DNA from: Protula sp. h YS-2021
Taxonomy: Eukaryota > Annelida > Polychaeta > Sabellida > Serpulidae
Direction of reading: 5' to 3'
Assembly: GCA_949752745.1 (NCBI GenBank)
Contig: OX457029.1
Location: forward strand, 42,038,500-42,102,499
DNA: 64,000 nucleotides
Part shown: piece by piece, positions 37,981 to 52,169 of the stretch
How positions within the stretch are numbered: the first letter of the stretch is position 1
How the letters are laid out: every line of letters begins with the position of its first letter
Program-made: the position numbers and the translations under genes
The notes under the pieces: generated by a model
The model's input: the letters and a program-made list of their open reading frames with translations, nothing else
What the model was told of the DNA's origin: nothing
Database searches by the model: none

Positions 37981-38664
37981 TACTCCTCGTTTTATTTCCA
38001 TCGGATCGCAGTGAAATTTTGTGAAAATATGGCCCACTTATCGGGACAACTGACCATTATTTCATTTTCGCAATTCGCCAGTTTTCCCCAATTTGGCGAA
38101 CCAATTACCACCTTTGCGATAATAGCCTTGTCTTACAAATTTTATTAAGTTTGCTCGAACTGTTGCATGAAGGTCAGGCTCAGGGGTAAAAAAGTACTAG
38201 AGCCGATTTTAATTTTCGTGAATTTTGCGAATTTACGAAATTTAAATGTTCGCTCGCCAAACGTTCGCGAAAAGTTTCTTTTCTCTATAACTTTTGTGTT
38301 TTAGGGGCACCTCAAATGCACCCGAGTTGCACTGTGTCATTATTTTTTTGGTGATTCACCAAACTTTGGCGCTTTTTGGCAAAATTGTTCGGGTATTTTT
38401 TCCACTATTTTCAACTTTGTGTTTTGGATGGATGTGATACCTGTAGATTTGATTGAAAGTTGCACGGGAACATATTCAAATTAGACTGAAAAAATGCAAG
38501 GCATTGGCTTAAAACAGTCACGTGGTACATGACTGCCAAATAGTGTAAATAGCTTAGAGCAAGCAAGATGGTCTCGCCCATGCAAATGGTAAAGACTATT
38601 CACATGCCAGGCATTGATAATGAGAGGAGTGTGTACTTACATCAAGTCTAAAAGCAATTTCATA
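37981..38664. other. No gene seen
   Basis: Transition out of the array; fragments such as ATTCGCCAGTTTTCCCCAAT and GGCGAACCAATTACCACC recur near 30057-30090 (CGCCAGTTTTCTCCAGTTTG). Confidence 0.4.
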
Positions 38665-39405
38665 TTAAGAAGCCATTATTTTATTAGTAAGCTAAGTAAG
38701 TTAAACAATAAGCAATAAACAAACTCTGGGTTTGTGTAGATAATATTTGAGAAATTGTGAAGATTAGTCCTTTCATGCTTCTCACAGTAAAAAATATACA
38801 TATTGCAAATCGGTCATCAATTTACGGATCGGCATTTTTAGCGACAGCTTTTACAGAAGGAGGGCTATAGCAGTCGTTGAAACTGTGTGCGCATGTACGC
38901 TTTTAGGTTGAAAAATCATATCATATGATTGGATTTGCAACAAAAAATTGCGTAAATTTTGGTGAAAACCAACACAAAAACAAGTAACATCTTAATTAAC
39001 TGCTGGAAAATAGTCTTAACTATGTTGAAATGTAAAGTAACAGCAGCAGCAGATACTACCTACCTGGGTATTACCTTTCTTGGTGATTGGCCAAAATTTT
39101 ATTACAGTTATTATTATTACCGTATTTTTTATAACGCGCTCTTTAAAGTAAGTATAAGCGCTAAATCATAAACTGTACAACATTGCAATGCTACATACTA
39201 CAATAATAAAACAATTTACTTAATGTGATACTTCACTAAAAGAAATATAGTCATCTTTAAAAATAATACTGTGTCTATTTAATACTACATACATAAATTC
39301 CAAGCTAAAACAACAACTATATCAAAGATCATATGCTTTTTTAAACAGATAGGTTTTTTTACACATCGTCTAAATAAATCAAGAGACTTAATGGCACATA
39401 TTCGT
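38665..39405 (-). repeat. Segmental repeat copy 2 with truncated LINE 3' end
   Basis: About 740 bp closely matching 32785-33505, including the same satellite/LINE junction (TTGGCCAAAATTTTATT then CAGTTATTATTATTAC). The LINE C terminus is recognisable on the minus strand (RICAIKSLDLFRRCVK) and breaks off at about 39400. The identical insertion junction means this is a copy of an already-inserted LINE, not an independent insertion. Confidence 0.85.
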
Positions 39406-39412
39406 ATTACAT

Positions 39413-40005
39413 CATGTGTGTGTATGTGCATGTTTGTGTGACTAGAAATTTGGTTGCACTGAGAGTTTTTTAGGTTCATGGCTTGAATAGTTCTGTTATA
39501 TCACGGCTTGACTTGTTAATGTTATATTTCCTGTGAGATATGTTATGATAACTATAAGAATGACATCAATCTGGGAGGGGAGCACCCATCGTTTGTATGT
39601 ACGTATGTGTAGAACTTTTATTTAAAATGTTCTCACTCATCTTTGATCGGATTCCTTTCAAATTTTAAGTGAATGTTGCCTGCTTGTTTCTCTCTTTAAA
39701 AAATCGCCAAAAAATGTTCAAACCGTGCTACACTGTGTGTGTGTTTATGCATGTGTGTGAATATAAATTTGGTTTGAGTAAATTTGAGTTATTTGTATCC
39801 TCATTGCTTGAATTGTTAGGTTATATCAAGGCTTGACCTGTTAATGTTATATTTTCTGTGAGATCTGTTATGATAACTATAAGAAAAAATATGACGTCAG
39901 TGGGGGAGAGGAGCACCCGTCGTTTGTATGTACGTATATATGTACGTTTGTCAACTTTTACTTAAAATGTTCTCACTCAATTTTGATCGGATTCCTTTCA
40001 AATTT
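39413..40005. repeat. Tandem pair, ~320-bp unit
   Basis: Units at 39413-39690 and 39732-40005 share CATGGCTTGAATAGTTCTGT-like sequence, CGGCTTGACTTGTTAATGTTA, GTTATGATAACTATAAGAA, GGAGCACCCATCGTTTGTAT and TTTGATCGGATTCCTTTCAA. Confidence 0.82.
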
Positions 40006-40165
40006 CAAACGGTGCCAATGTCAGTTTTTTGTCAGTCAATTTAAAAATGCCTTCGGGATTCCTTAAAATATTAAACGAGTGGCCAAATGGTGATATTTTC
40101 AATTTTTTTGTTAACCAATTTTAAAATGCTTGTTCTTCCACAATTTTGGCCTAATGCTTTAAAAT

Positions 40166-40287
<122 letters not shown>

Positions 40288-40449
40288 CAAGTCACTTCTT
40301 CTGTAACTTCGTTTAAAGCCTATCGGTTTTCGAGTAAGTGGTCAACTTCTTGGTTCTCGACCTTGACCGAGAAGGTCATCACTGAGGTACCGTCGGTAAA
40401 TGTATGTGTGCGCGGCTTGTGGACTATAGTTTTTCGGTCTGTCTGCCTG

Positions 40450-41160
40450 TTTTTGTTAACACACTCATTTCTTGATCGAATGGCGAGACACTTTACATAC
40501 AGATAGTATGGACCCTAGCAAGAGTTGGTGTTGTAAATCAGCTACGTCGACCAGGGGACAATGGCCCAACTGGATTTTAGCAACACGCACAGTTCTCAAG
40601 CACCGTTAAGTGAACATTTCTTAATCGATTGTCTAAATATTTTACATGTAGGTAGTATGGATGCTAGTAAGGGTTAGCATTGTAAATGAGCTAGGTGGGC
40701 ACAAGGACATTGACCCAGCTGGCCTTTAAAAATTTATACAGTCCCTGAGCACCTGTGAGTTTGTTAACACACCCAAGCCTACTTTTCTTGATCGATAAGC
40801 GAAATATTTTAATATAGGTAGTATGAGTCCTTACAAGAGTTGGTATTGTTAATGAGCCAAGTCGGCACGAGAATAGTGGCGCAGCTGGACTTTAAACAAT
40901 TTGAGTGAGTTTGTCAACACACTCAAGCCTACATTTTGTATCGATTGACAAAATGTTTTACATATAAGTAGTATGGGTTTAATGGTTTTGGAACCAGCAT
41001 TGCTCGGTATTATAAATGAGCTATGTCGGTCTAAAGAAGGTAGCTCAGCTGGACTTCATAACTATTCACTGTCCTAGAGACAATGGATCTCTCAAATAAA
41101 ATGGATTTGAATGTGGGTCTAAGGAAGGTGGCTCAGTTGGACTTCACAGCTACCAACCAG
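40450..41160. repeat. Diverged 164-bp satellite, second array
   Basis: About four units related to 1-812 (TTGTTAACACACTCAAGCC, TTTTACATATAGGTAGTATGG, GTATTGTAAATGAGC, GGACATTGACCCAGCTGG) with much higher divergence and an extra block GTCTAAGGAAGGTGGCTCAG. Confidence 0.82.
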
Positions 41161-41275
41161 TGTTTCAGTCTGTTTGACACCTAATTACAGTTTTGATGAA
41201 AAAGAAGCGTTTGACCTCAATTTGGACTTGACATTCAAGGTTATGGTAAAACATTTGTGAACTCTTCTCACAGTT

Positions 41276-42317
41276 AATGGACACTTCGGCCCAACCACTT
41301 CGGTCCAACGCAAAAGACACTTCGGGCCAGCCTTGGACACTTGACCAATGCTTTTTGGACACTTGGGCCCATAGTTTACCCATAGTTTAAGGGTCGCATA
41401 AGTAATAAAAAGACAACTTAAAGAGAATTCTTATATTTATTTTGTTCACAAATTGAATAGAAGCAATCAATAAAATATTGAAAATGCTGCAATTTAATAC
41501 ACAATAAAATGGAAACACGCACACTACATAAATGTATAGCCAAGTACGCAGAGTGGTCAGAATACACACCGCAATTCGGTTGATGTCACTGAAGATTTAT
41601 AATACTGCTATACCCCGTCACGCCCAACCACCCATCTATCCCCCTAGATATGAAACTAGCTATTTTACACACCATAGATCACTGAATTACCACAATGATA
41701 TCAACTTTACTCCGGAGTAAAGGTTGACGTCCAATGGGAGGTAATTACTCCTCACGGCTTTCTGCAGTTGGACAGCTTTTCACTAGGAAGCTTAAACTAA
41801 ACCAGGATTGCAATTCACACCGGAGTTTTTTTGTGTAATACTCGGTGCACTTATTTCAAATCAGTTAATTGCAGTTCATAAAGGACCTTATTGCAGTTTT
41901 CAATTACACACACATGGGAATGATTACGTTGAAGTAAATTACATTGCAAAAACGGGAGACAAGATAAATTGAAAAGGATATTGTAATCTTTCTTTAATCC
42001 AAATAAACAATTCTAATTACAGATAAAGAATAAATTTAGTTGCATTTCAAACACCGGAGACATGATGCAATAGTAAAACTGAGCTCTTAAAATCTCTTTG
42101 ATCATTTAATGGTATGTAAAAAGTGGTGTGCATGATACATTGACTAATATTTTTAGGATAAAGCACAACTGGATATAATAAGGTTCGCCCAGAAAACTTG
42201 TGTCCAAAATTTTCAAAATGGGCCGAAGTTGTTTTGGACCTAAGTGGTGGAATAAAAAAAGTGCTGGGCCGAAGTGCCCTAAGTGGGCCGACGTGGTTTT
42301 GGACCGACGTGTCCATT
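41276..42317. mobile_element. ~1-kb MITE with AATGGACACTTCGG ends
   Basis: The left end AATGGACACTTCGGCCCAA and the inverted right end AATGGACACGTCGGTCCAA are a terminal inverted repeat. Subterminal blocks CACTTCGGCCCA recur several times in each arm, pointing inward from both sides. The centre is AT-rich with no transposase that I recognise. The target duplication is not clear. Confidence 0.75.
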
Positions 42318-42612
42318 TTCCCTAATTATCCTCTATACCTGTGACAAATTTCATCTTCGTTCGTTAAATGGTCTGGGAGTTTTTTCTGGGTCCTTCCAAA
42401 TGGAATAAATTTTTTTAAAAAGTTTAACAAATAAGAACTTGTGTGAGAAATATGGAGCAAAGATCCTTCTGCACTTGTTATATCTTCCCAGTTTAATAAT
42501 GTTTGTACGGGGCCGCAATGAAGCTTAGTTAAATACCGGCGCTTATGTTTATATATGGTCTTATCCATGCATTGTGTTGATGAAGTTAAATGGGTGTGAT
42601 CTTTTATTTCAG

Positions 42613-42697
42613 TTGGTAATTGGAGGCATAGTAGCAGCAGCGGTTTTCCATTTCCATAACAATAGAAAGAAGAAGAGGAAGACAGAAAAAGAGAAAG
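42613..42697 (+). CDS. Exon C3: second half of transmembrane helix and basic stop-transfer
   Basis: Entered in phase 0 after GATCTTTTATTTCAG and left in phase 1 at AAAG|GTATGA. It encodes LVIGGIVAAAVFHF, completing the helix begun at 27649, then HNNRKKKRKTEKEK, a strongly basic cytoplasmic anchor. The pattern (small residues and GG in the helix, then K/R cluster) matches exon B and gene A. It is overlapped by a short open frame that reads through both splice sites. Confidence 0.75.
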
Positions 42698-43204
42698 GTA
42701 TGATTTGTTGTAAAATAAAACAAAGTTTCTATAGAATAAACTACATAACTAACATGACTTGGCAGGAAGTCAAAAATAGCTTGTATTGAAGCTGCAGAGA
42801 AGTTGATGTTGAATACTTCGGAAAGTTTTTGGAACATCATGGGATGTTGTTGAAGAAATGATGATTATGTCTGGTTACTTATGTAACACCCTTGAAACAT
42901 TGAATCAATAGTACGACACATGATATGCCTGCATTTAAATGTGTCATTTCATTATTAATTTATATGCCTAAATTTTCTACTACCAGTGTTGAAACAAACA
43001 AAATTCGAAATCCTAAATATTACATTTACAAGTGACAAAACAAAAAATAACTGTGGAATAAGGCTAATTGGATATAAATGGCTTAGTTGTTGAAATTAGA
43101 AGGGAATTACAAGTGTTATTCAGAAGTCAGTGGAAAATCCCATAAAAATATTGCTGGGTTTCATGATAATGCTGGGTATTAAATTAAGAATAGCGATTCA
43201 AAGT

Positions 43205-43460
43205 ACAGGTTTTCCTCTTGAGCGGGCCTTGAGCTCAAGGTCAATGGGGTACATCTTAAACAACGTCTTTAAGGCCCAAAGGGTCGAAAATAAGCTCCAA
43301 ATGGCTCTGTCTAACCATTTTTGAGATAGTGGTAAACTTCCAATTTTGACATTGACCATGACCGAGAAGGTCAAGGTTACCAAGGTACCTCTTACGTAAC
43401 GTCTTTTAGGCCCAAAGAGTGAAAAGTAAGCTCAAAATCGCTCAAAATCTGCAAACGTTT
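43205..43460 (-). repeat. Inverted copy of the ~137-bp array
   Basis: About two units, minus-strand reading with TCTCAAAAATGGTTAGACAG, GAGCTTATTTTCGACCC, TTTGGGCCTTAAAGAC and GTAACCTTGACC. Confidence 0.8.
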
Positions 43461-43466
43461 TTGATA

Positions 43467-43480
43467 TATATACGTTTTTG

Positions 43481-43515
<35 letters not shown>

Positions 43516-43520
43516 ATAAT
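43467..43520. repeat. (AT)n microsatellite, short
   Basis: Interrupted AT repeat preceded by a duplicated ACGTTTTTGATATATAT. Confidence 0.9.
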
Positions 43521-43796
43521 ATACATATTAACAAATTTGGAAAACTGAAACGCTGCAGCAGCACACATGCTTTAATCGCTCTCATTGTGGACAGTTCGAC
43601 GATCAATATGACTATGTTGATATCATGTCATGTGCCTTAACTGCCAAAGAAAAGCGTTTGACTGCCTTTTAATGGGCTTCATTGGCAAAAATTCAATGTC
43701 CATTTTTGCGTATTAAATTGTAATGTATTTGTAAAAATCTGAGCTGGACCAACTAGACATACTACATTATATCTCTACCAAATTTGTTCTTCCTAG

Positions 43797-43825
43797 CCCC
43801 AGCCGTCTCAGATGAGTTCGCGTGA
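43797..43825 (+). CDS. Exon C4: last coding exon, short C terminus
   Basis: Acceptor CAAATTTGTTCTTCCTAG is pyrimidine-rich. Joined in phase 1 to exon C3 (G+CC) it reads APAVSDEFA then TGA at 43823-43825, giving a cytoplasmic tail of about 22 residues. AATAAA follows 60 bases later. The other frame of the same stretch is open for 33 codons, but phase does not allow it after exon C3; a different donor would be needed. The exon rests on splice phase and poly(A) signal only. Confidence 0.55.
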
Positions 43826-43885
43826 CAAGGTTTTGGCGGAGAAAAAGGAATCATACGGAAACACTTTACCGAATCGTACAAATTC

Positions 43886-43891
43886 AATAAA
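43886..43891 (+). promoter_or_regulatory. Poly(A) signal after exon C4
   Basis: AATAAA sits 60 bases downstream of the exon C4 stop codon. Confidence 0.5.
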
Positions 43892-43940
43892 CTAGGGGAT
43901 TGAAAATCGCCAAATGTTAACTTCATTTTAATCATACATC

Positions 43941-43941
<1 letters not shown>

Positions 43942-44034
<93 letters not shown>
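43942..44034. repeat. (AT)n microsatellite
   Basis: About 46 AT units. Confidence 0.97.
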
Positions 44035-44037
<3 letters not shown>

Positions 44038-45479
44038 GGATAAACGCTATTTTCTACCACCCTGAATTTTTAACAGGAAATTAAAAAAAAAAAAACAAAG
44101 ATTTCATTTCACTGACAGTGTCCTAAGTTAGGAAATAGTCCCACTGTATCAGTCACAATTTCACCACTTTGATCATTCCCACTTGACTTCTCTCCGATCA
44201 AGGGAAGACATATAATGTTTGTTCTGTGTATATATATGCAGATGAACGTCGAAGAGACTTTAAGCTTGATTTATTTATTCCTTGGGTAGGTTCGACAGTG
44301 CTACAAACTTTTGACACGCTACTTTATTAGGGAATGCGTATGGCATCATTACGTAAAAGAATCTTATGTGCAAAATTTTTCAGCCGGTAAACACCGGAGA
44401 AAGTTCAAACTTAATGGTATTGTTGCTTGATAAATCCGAGATTCTGACAAATGTCGCGAATAGAACGAACGAGTGCGACGTATGACGTCATCGCGTAAAA
44501 TAATATATATTTTGAACAAGATCCTGTGTGCAAAATATCGAGATAACGGAAAGTTGGATCGACAAGTGGCACGGTTTTATTAAACATTAAACTATTGCGC
44601 TATTGCGGAGAAATTATTCCGTAATATATTTTGTAGTTCCTGAATCTGATACCACCCCTTCCTCACCCTCCCCGTTTTGTCGGTTCTTTTGTTAACGAAG
44701 CGTAGTTATTAACTAGGCTTGTAATTTTAGCGTTTTCCAGAAGATTTTGCACTGTACCTGAATTCTTTAGGTACACTTGAAAGCAATGGCAGCACAGCTA
44801 TGGATGCATGGCTGTTTCTTACATTTCATGTATATGACCTTTTTGTGCGTCACTCACCTACAGATGTTACGTAATTCAGTCTCCCAGTGAGGAGTCGGTG
44901 TCAGTTGTAGTGCATTATGAGGTCTTTATCTCCTATAATGGGCGAGAATGTGGGAAAGTTTAACACTTGAGTTGTATGTTTATACTAAGAAATATGACGC
45001 ATTTCATTCAGGGAGGTGTTTGGGGAAACAGCCCCCTCCCACTCACTCTTTCCAAATATTATCGTATTTACAGGCCTCAACAGGTCTAGCTGTTTGTTTT
45101 TTTCCGCAAACTTGTTTTCATTTGGTTGCCAATCTGTTTATATATGGGAATAATTATGTAACGGTTAGCAGTGCGTGCAGTACTTGGAAGCATTTTTCAC
45201 TTTAAAGTGGGTCATTTGATATCTTGTGCTTTGACAAGCAGCTCATCATTTTGCCACCAGCATGTCTCCTCTCCGAGGTGACTCATCTGCTGCATAGATG
45301 AATAATGCCTTTCTAGTGCTTGTTCACTGATGGAAATGTACGAAGACAAGTTATTAACATGGTTATAATTAAACTGAGGGTACAGACTCCTACGTTGGTT
45401 AAAAGGTTTAGGGTTGCGTTAAGTGTTATACCGACGTTGGATGGTAGGGGGATGAAGGCTAGTAAAAAGTACTGCGGTA
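44035..45479. other. No gene seen
   Basis: Unannotated DNA. A fragment reading CTCTCCGATCAAGGGAAGACATA TA-like near 44190 (GGGAAGACATATA) faintly resembles the 5' hairpin of the 28031 element. No splice-supported exon. Confidence 0.35.
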
Positions 45480-45900
45480 AAGCATTTGTAACTACCACCT
45501 TCAAGACCACGGTAAACACACGTAAAATAAAACCTGTTTGTAGTGACCACCTTCGCTACTCGCATAAAAAGACGTAAGGTAAACCTGCCTTTCTTTACCA
45601 CCTTGGCCCGGATAAAAATGAATGTACAGTAAACTACTGTAATGATCTTCGAAATCCGGATAAAAAGGACGTCCAGAAAAACCTGCAAGACATACAGTTA
45701 GCCCTGTTTAAGTGACTACTTTTCAGACGCGGAAAAAAGACATGCAGTAAAACCTGTACACAGTGACCACGATTCAAAACTGGACAAAAAGACGCACAGT
45801 AAAATCTCTTTTACTGACAACCATCCCAGACCCGTATGAAAAAGCGTACCATAAACCTGACTGTAGTGACCCCCTTGTGGGGTGGGAGAATCTTAAGAAT
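45480..45900. repeat. 60-bp tandem array, copy 3
   Basis: About seven units (GTAGTGACCACCTTCG, CATAAAAAGACGTA, CAGTAAAACCTGTACAC), the same family as 24290 and 30165. Confidence 0.86.
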
Positions 45901-46552
45901 ACACCCACTGCGTTCTGTTCCGTGCACTGGGTAAGAGGCGACTAATCGGAACTTCGTCCTAATATACCCATCCTAGTTGGTGAACGGGACGTTAAGCATG
46001 AAACAAACAAACCTTCTAGATCCAGATAAAACACCTGTACCTGAACTTGTAAAGAAAAAGAGGGCTGAGACATCCACAAGTTAAGTTACATACCCCTCCG
46101 CAACCCCTTAAAATTGGATAAAGGTGATACGCAACCCGACATCTGGGCACTTGAGGTAAATTTATATAAGGTAAAACGTATTATTCTTAAAATAGGACAA
46201 ACTTGTTGAAATAAAACTTTGTGAAAGGGCTGTCGCGTCGAACATATGTTTTTGTTCACAAAAACAAGAAGGCAAGAAGGAAGCTGGCTAATAGAAGTGT
46301 TTGACTTATTCGAGTACACTGTTGTTGGTCAGCACTGGCTATCAAATTTTGTTTATTTTTTATGACTTATGATTCTGTTTGCAGAAATTTATCTTTTATT
46401 TCAGTAAAAAGAAAAATAGTTATTGGAGAATCATGGGTTTTGTAGGGCAGACATTTGTTTTGTGCACAAAAACAAGAAACGAGATGGGTGTGGATTGAAA
46501 GAGTGTGATATCAGCCTGTGCTGTTACGTTTTGTCTGCAGTGGCCCCTCTGG
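45901..46552 (+). mobile_element. Element 3'-end module, copy 3 (ends CTGG)
   Basis: After the array come CACCTGTACCTGAACTTGTA, CGCAACCCGACATCTGGGCA, CAAAAACAAGAAACGAGAT and CTGCAGTGGCCCCT, ending CTGG followed by TT, collinear with 30476-30784. Confidence 0.7.
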
Positions 46553-49340
46553 TTATATAAAGTCAAAGAAATGAGACTAGTAAAGTGTATTTAAAAATAT
46601 CTTACATTGAGTAAGAAATATCTGGAAATGAAATAAGATATCTACAGGGATTTTGAAGTGTATGTAGCTGTATTTTAGATATCTCTAGCTGAACGTTTGA
46701 TATTTTTTTTAATTGTTGATTATTAGAGTTCTTTTGACGTTTTTGGCAATATCTCCCACAATATGTGGTCGATCACCGCCAAATTTCGCCTAAAGCATTC
46801 ATAAATGCTATCGTCCCTACAGTCTATATTTGAGCAAGCAAAAACTGTATGTTTATCTAATTTTTAATTGACTTTTTAAAATTTGTGGCGTATCTGCTTG
46901 TTTAAAATCGTAATATCGTTTTGTTCGTTTCCTCTTTTGCGCATTATATTTGACCTTATGGCTCCGACAATATAAGCTGTATAAGGCCATTGCAAAAAGT
47001 TGCAATTGGTCTCTCGCTAATATTGATGTCCGTAAAAGTCATGGGCATCTATATAATAACATATGCATCTAAATACAGCCTTCATAGTCGCTGAGCGGGA
47101 CATAAAACACCAAGCAAAGAAGTAAAATATGAAATTCTAAAATATATCTGTTCCTAGAGTGTTGAATTGATTGTTTTGAAACTTCACAGGAAAGTTTCTT
47201 AGTGAAAATACACATGGCTTCTGCTTTTTTATCGATTTTTCAGTTTTTATATTTTTGGAGAAGTTGTGCAGGGTAATCTTCTGTTAAAATAGTGATAGAT
47301 GATGTGTGGCTTTATTAATCTTTATATAATGATAAAGCCGCAACTATAAGTTGCAAACTAAGTGCAGCTATGTTTTTTACTAAATACACTAAACCTTCTC
47401 TGTTCATGTAAATCTCTTGGACCGGCTAAAATGGTCGTTCACTAAAGAGAAGTTAATAATGGAATTAAAATATTCAAAGTATAGAGTGTTCACTTTTCAG
47501 AGGTTTAGTTATGCTAGCCTCTATACACGTTTTTTGTAAACATAAAGGATGACTGAAGCGTCCTATTTGAGTTACATAACAAGAATTGTGGGTGCACTGC
47601 CGTATCAAGTTCATAGCAAGTTTCCAATAGAATGGTTAGTGCAGTTTAATATTAATGACCATATTATATATCACTTAAGTGAACCTTAAGCTTTCAAACA
47701 AGAATTGGAAACATCAACAAGAATGGCGAGTGCACATAACAATAAATGTCCACACCAAGTACGATTTATGTTTTCCTTTTAATTTCAATGCTTGCCAACA
47801 AAACTGGCTTGTACTCGTTTACATTAAGATGATAATACACAAAAACTAGAATGGACAGATAATGTCATTATCATGAATGACTATGTTCAGTAGGCTTATG
47901 CGTTCTTTTTAAGCTTGGATGTACACTTAAGCTTGCATTATAAAAATATATGTAATGGTCTATGTTCCTCAGCATCAGTAACAACCATGAATAAGTCTAT
48001 GGACTGCATGCTTTGAGCGTATAATAACATAAGTGCACCATCATAACAAAATTATAATAAAAGTAACTAGAATGCCATGTGTTCCTCAGCATCAATGGCT
48101 GCACTAAATAGAATTTATGAGTTGCATGTTCTCAAGCTATAATAACAAGTCACTTTCATATCATAAGCATTATAAACACCAGCTAAACTCCCCTCGGGCA
48201 GTGTTGTGAGAAGTAAATTACCTGTTCATTCTGAGTCAGGGTTGCCGGATTGAATGTCAATAACAGGGAGGTATAGGGTCAAGTAAACCATCCAGTCGAA
48301 AGTACCCAAGAAAAACTACCCTGGATTATGAGAAAAAAATGCTTTTTTTATTTTTTCAGTTCTTTTGCAGTTGATGGCGTCCACTGTTACAAAAAGGTCA
48401 TGTGATGTAGAAACCTACATATTAATTGGATTTTGCGTTACGTATGAGCCAAAAATGCAATCTTAAAAAGTAACACGTTTTCGATATGTGCATTCAGTAA
48501 ACCTAGTTTACAACGGGTCATTTGTTGTTACGGTCAGTGGAAATCCTTTTGTGAGCAGTTGTGCATCAAAAGTTCCATTGCAAACACGCCACTCAACATG
48601 GGATGCTAACCAATATCCAACACAACGTAATTAAATTACGCAGATAAACAAGATCTAAAAATTTCGTGTAAAAAAGAGAATCGACCAGTCGACCGGTTGT
48701 TTGAAATTTAAAAGGAAAAAATTACGGGAAGCATAAACACTGAAAATTGCCTTTGTGTTAAAAATTTACGTTCGAGCTTTCTGAGGTCGCATTCTGTAAA
48801 CAAACACTTTAAATGCTTCAAAAGAGAAACTTGCACAACATGATATAAGTGATGTGTTATATAAACATCTTATAAGGCCACTATTCTGCGAAAATAAAAC
48901 AAGAAAATGAAACAAGAATTTTAGTCAATTTTTTTTATTTATAAAAATATGGAAAAGTTCGACCCCGGCTGGGTCTATTTCTTGGTGAAAAATTTAAAAG
49001 ATGTACTGATCACTTGTGGAGTATCCATAAAGTAAGCAATTTTTAAAATGTTACACTTCCTACATTTATGGCGGAATTGTGTTTAGCAAGAATTTGCTAT
49101 GGGTATTCCTCCACACAGCTTGTATTTTTGCGCCAAAATATTAGCCCAGTTTAGGAAAACACAACATGCAACTTTCCTGGAAATCGGCTTCGATGGTATT
49201 GAAATTCGACGGTAATGTTTTCCACAAGTTCCTGCATCAGGCTTGCATTTTATTTGGCGATTTGACCAATATTGGCCAAAAAGGGTCAAATTGTAGAAAT
49301 ATTACACTGTCATTGTACTTGATGCTTCTTTACCAGCCGA
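46553..49340. other. No gene seen
   Basis: The largest stretch (2.8 kb) without recognisable repeat or exon. AT-rich throughout. I found no paired splice sites with coding sequence on either strand. Confidence 0.4.
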
Positions 49341-49344
49341 TTGA

Positions 49345-49422
49345 ACACCTACCTGAATAGACCTTATGGTAAGGCGTTGGACTGATAATCACGAGGCTGA
49401 TGATTCAAGCCCCGTTGAAGGC
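49345..49422 (+). repeat. tRNA-derived SINE head
   Basis: TTATGGTAAGGCGTTGGACT, then GATAATCACGAGG, then TGATTCAAGCCCC correspond to D-loop, anticodon-region and T-loop (B box) parts of a tRNA. The acceptor stem does not close well. A related 3' half lies at 63745-63795 (GAATCACGAGGTCGTAAGTT). Confidence 0.6.
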
Positions 49423-50849
<1,427 letters not shown>

Positions 50850-50867
50850 TATATATATTTTATATAT

Positions 50868-51230
50868 GACATTAGCGGGACCATATATACTTTTTTATTT
50901 TAAATTTTCTAATGTATTTTTTTTATAAATATTGAGTGCTTTTGATTGAAAGTCAATGTAGCAGATGTAATATAATGTATAAAATAAATAATAATAATTA
51001 TTTAGATATATTATATAAAATTCGATATTTTATGGCGGTCTCGCTAATGACAATTATATACAATATATAATATATACAACACAAAGTAATAAAACTTTAA
51101 ACATATCAAAAATATAAAATTTTGCGAAAAATATTGGAGTGTAAATGATGTCCTAAATATAATTGTAGTCCCGATAATTTCCCTGTCCCGCTAATGCCTA
51201 AATTAAAGGACAATCGGTCCCGCTAATGCC
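50868..51230. mobile_element. Small MITE with GACATTAGCGGGACC ends
   Basis: GACATTAGCGGGACC (50868-50882) is matched in inverted form by GGTCCCGCTAATGCC (51216-51230), 14 of 15 positions. A further internal copy TGTCCCGCTAATGCC lies at 51185 and GGTCTCGCTAATGACA at about 51035. It lies between AT tracts, immediately right of the Tigger element. Confidence 0.65.
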
Positions 51231-51239
51231 GAAATAAAA

Positions 51240-51240
<1 letters not shown>

Positions 51241-51332
<92 letters not shown>
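51241..51332. repeat. (AT)n microsatellite
   Basis: About 46 AT units. Confidence 0.97.
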
Positions 51333-51333
<1 letters not shown>

Positions 51334-51654
51334 TTTTTATAGGGCGTGAAGTGCAGTTCCGTAAATATCGAACTAACTGCCCCGCATTTTACTTCTGTAT
51401 GGTAAGGAGGAGTACTAAGTACAAAAAGATTCCATTTTTACCCAGCTAGCAAAGTTAGCTGAGGGCATACTAATCGCCCTTCAGACAGTTGCAGCCATGA
51501 GTTGCAGAACAAAACAGGGCTTATGTATTCCTTTTCAACTTCAGAATGTATTGAATTTGTACGAAAATTTTAGCCGCAGTTGTGGCGTGTTTTTTTTTGT
51601 TTTTGTTTTGTTTTGTTTTGTTTTTTTCTTTTTTGTTTTTTTTTTTTTGGTGTT
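51333..51654. other. No gene seen; T/G simple sequence
   Basis: A TTTTG-type low-complexity tract at about 51585-51650; open frames across it are artefacts. Confidence 0.5.
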
Positions 51655-51924
51655 TGTCCGTGGAGCTATCTCGAAAACGGTTAGAGACGGAGCGATTTAA
51701 GCTAATTTTCGAGACTTTAGGCCTAACAGACAATATGTAAGATATACCTCGGTGACCTTGACCTCCTCGGCCATGGTCAAAGTCAAAAACCGGAAGTGTG
51801 CCATCATCTCGAAAACAGTTAGAGATAGAGTGATTTTGACCTTATTTTCGACCCCGACCCGATGTAAGAGTTAAGAGCTCAGAATCGTAATTTTTGTGAC
51901 CCCGCGGTAGCGAAAACGGTCTAG
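51655..51924 (+). mobile_element. ~137-bp array fragment ending CTAG
   Basis: Two units of the 1075-2326 type (GGTGACCTTGACCTCCTCGG, ATCTCGAAAACAGTTAGAG), then GGTAGCGAAAACGGT and CTAG followed by TT. Same terminus as 2326. Confidence 0.78.
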
Positions 51925-52169
51925 TTCTTATTTGAATTTCATGTTGAGTAACTAGAATTGCAAGTGCGCCGTCGTGTCACGGTCAGGATAAGTTTCAACT
52001 AGAAAGGGTATTGCACCTTAGCATCAATCAAATATACCACACTAAATATTACTTAAGTGTTCCTTTTGAGTTTGCATTTTGACTAATTGAAATACCACGT
52101 GTACCTTCACTCCTCCTGCCATGTTTAACTGTGCATTGTTAGCTATAACATTTTTTCATTTCTTTTTAG

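Noticed and set aside
43797..43894. 33-codon alternative frame at exon C4 (PQPSQMSSRDKVLAEKK)
   Set aside because: Would need phase 0 entry, while exon C3 exits in phase 1; kept only as an alternative if another donor is used.
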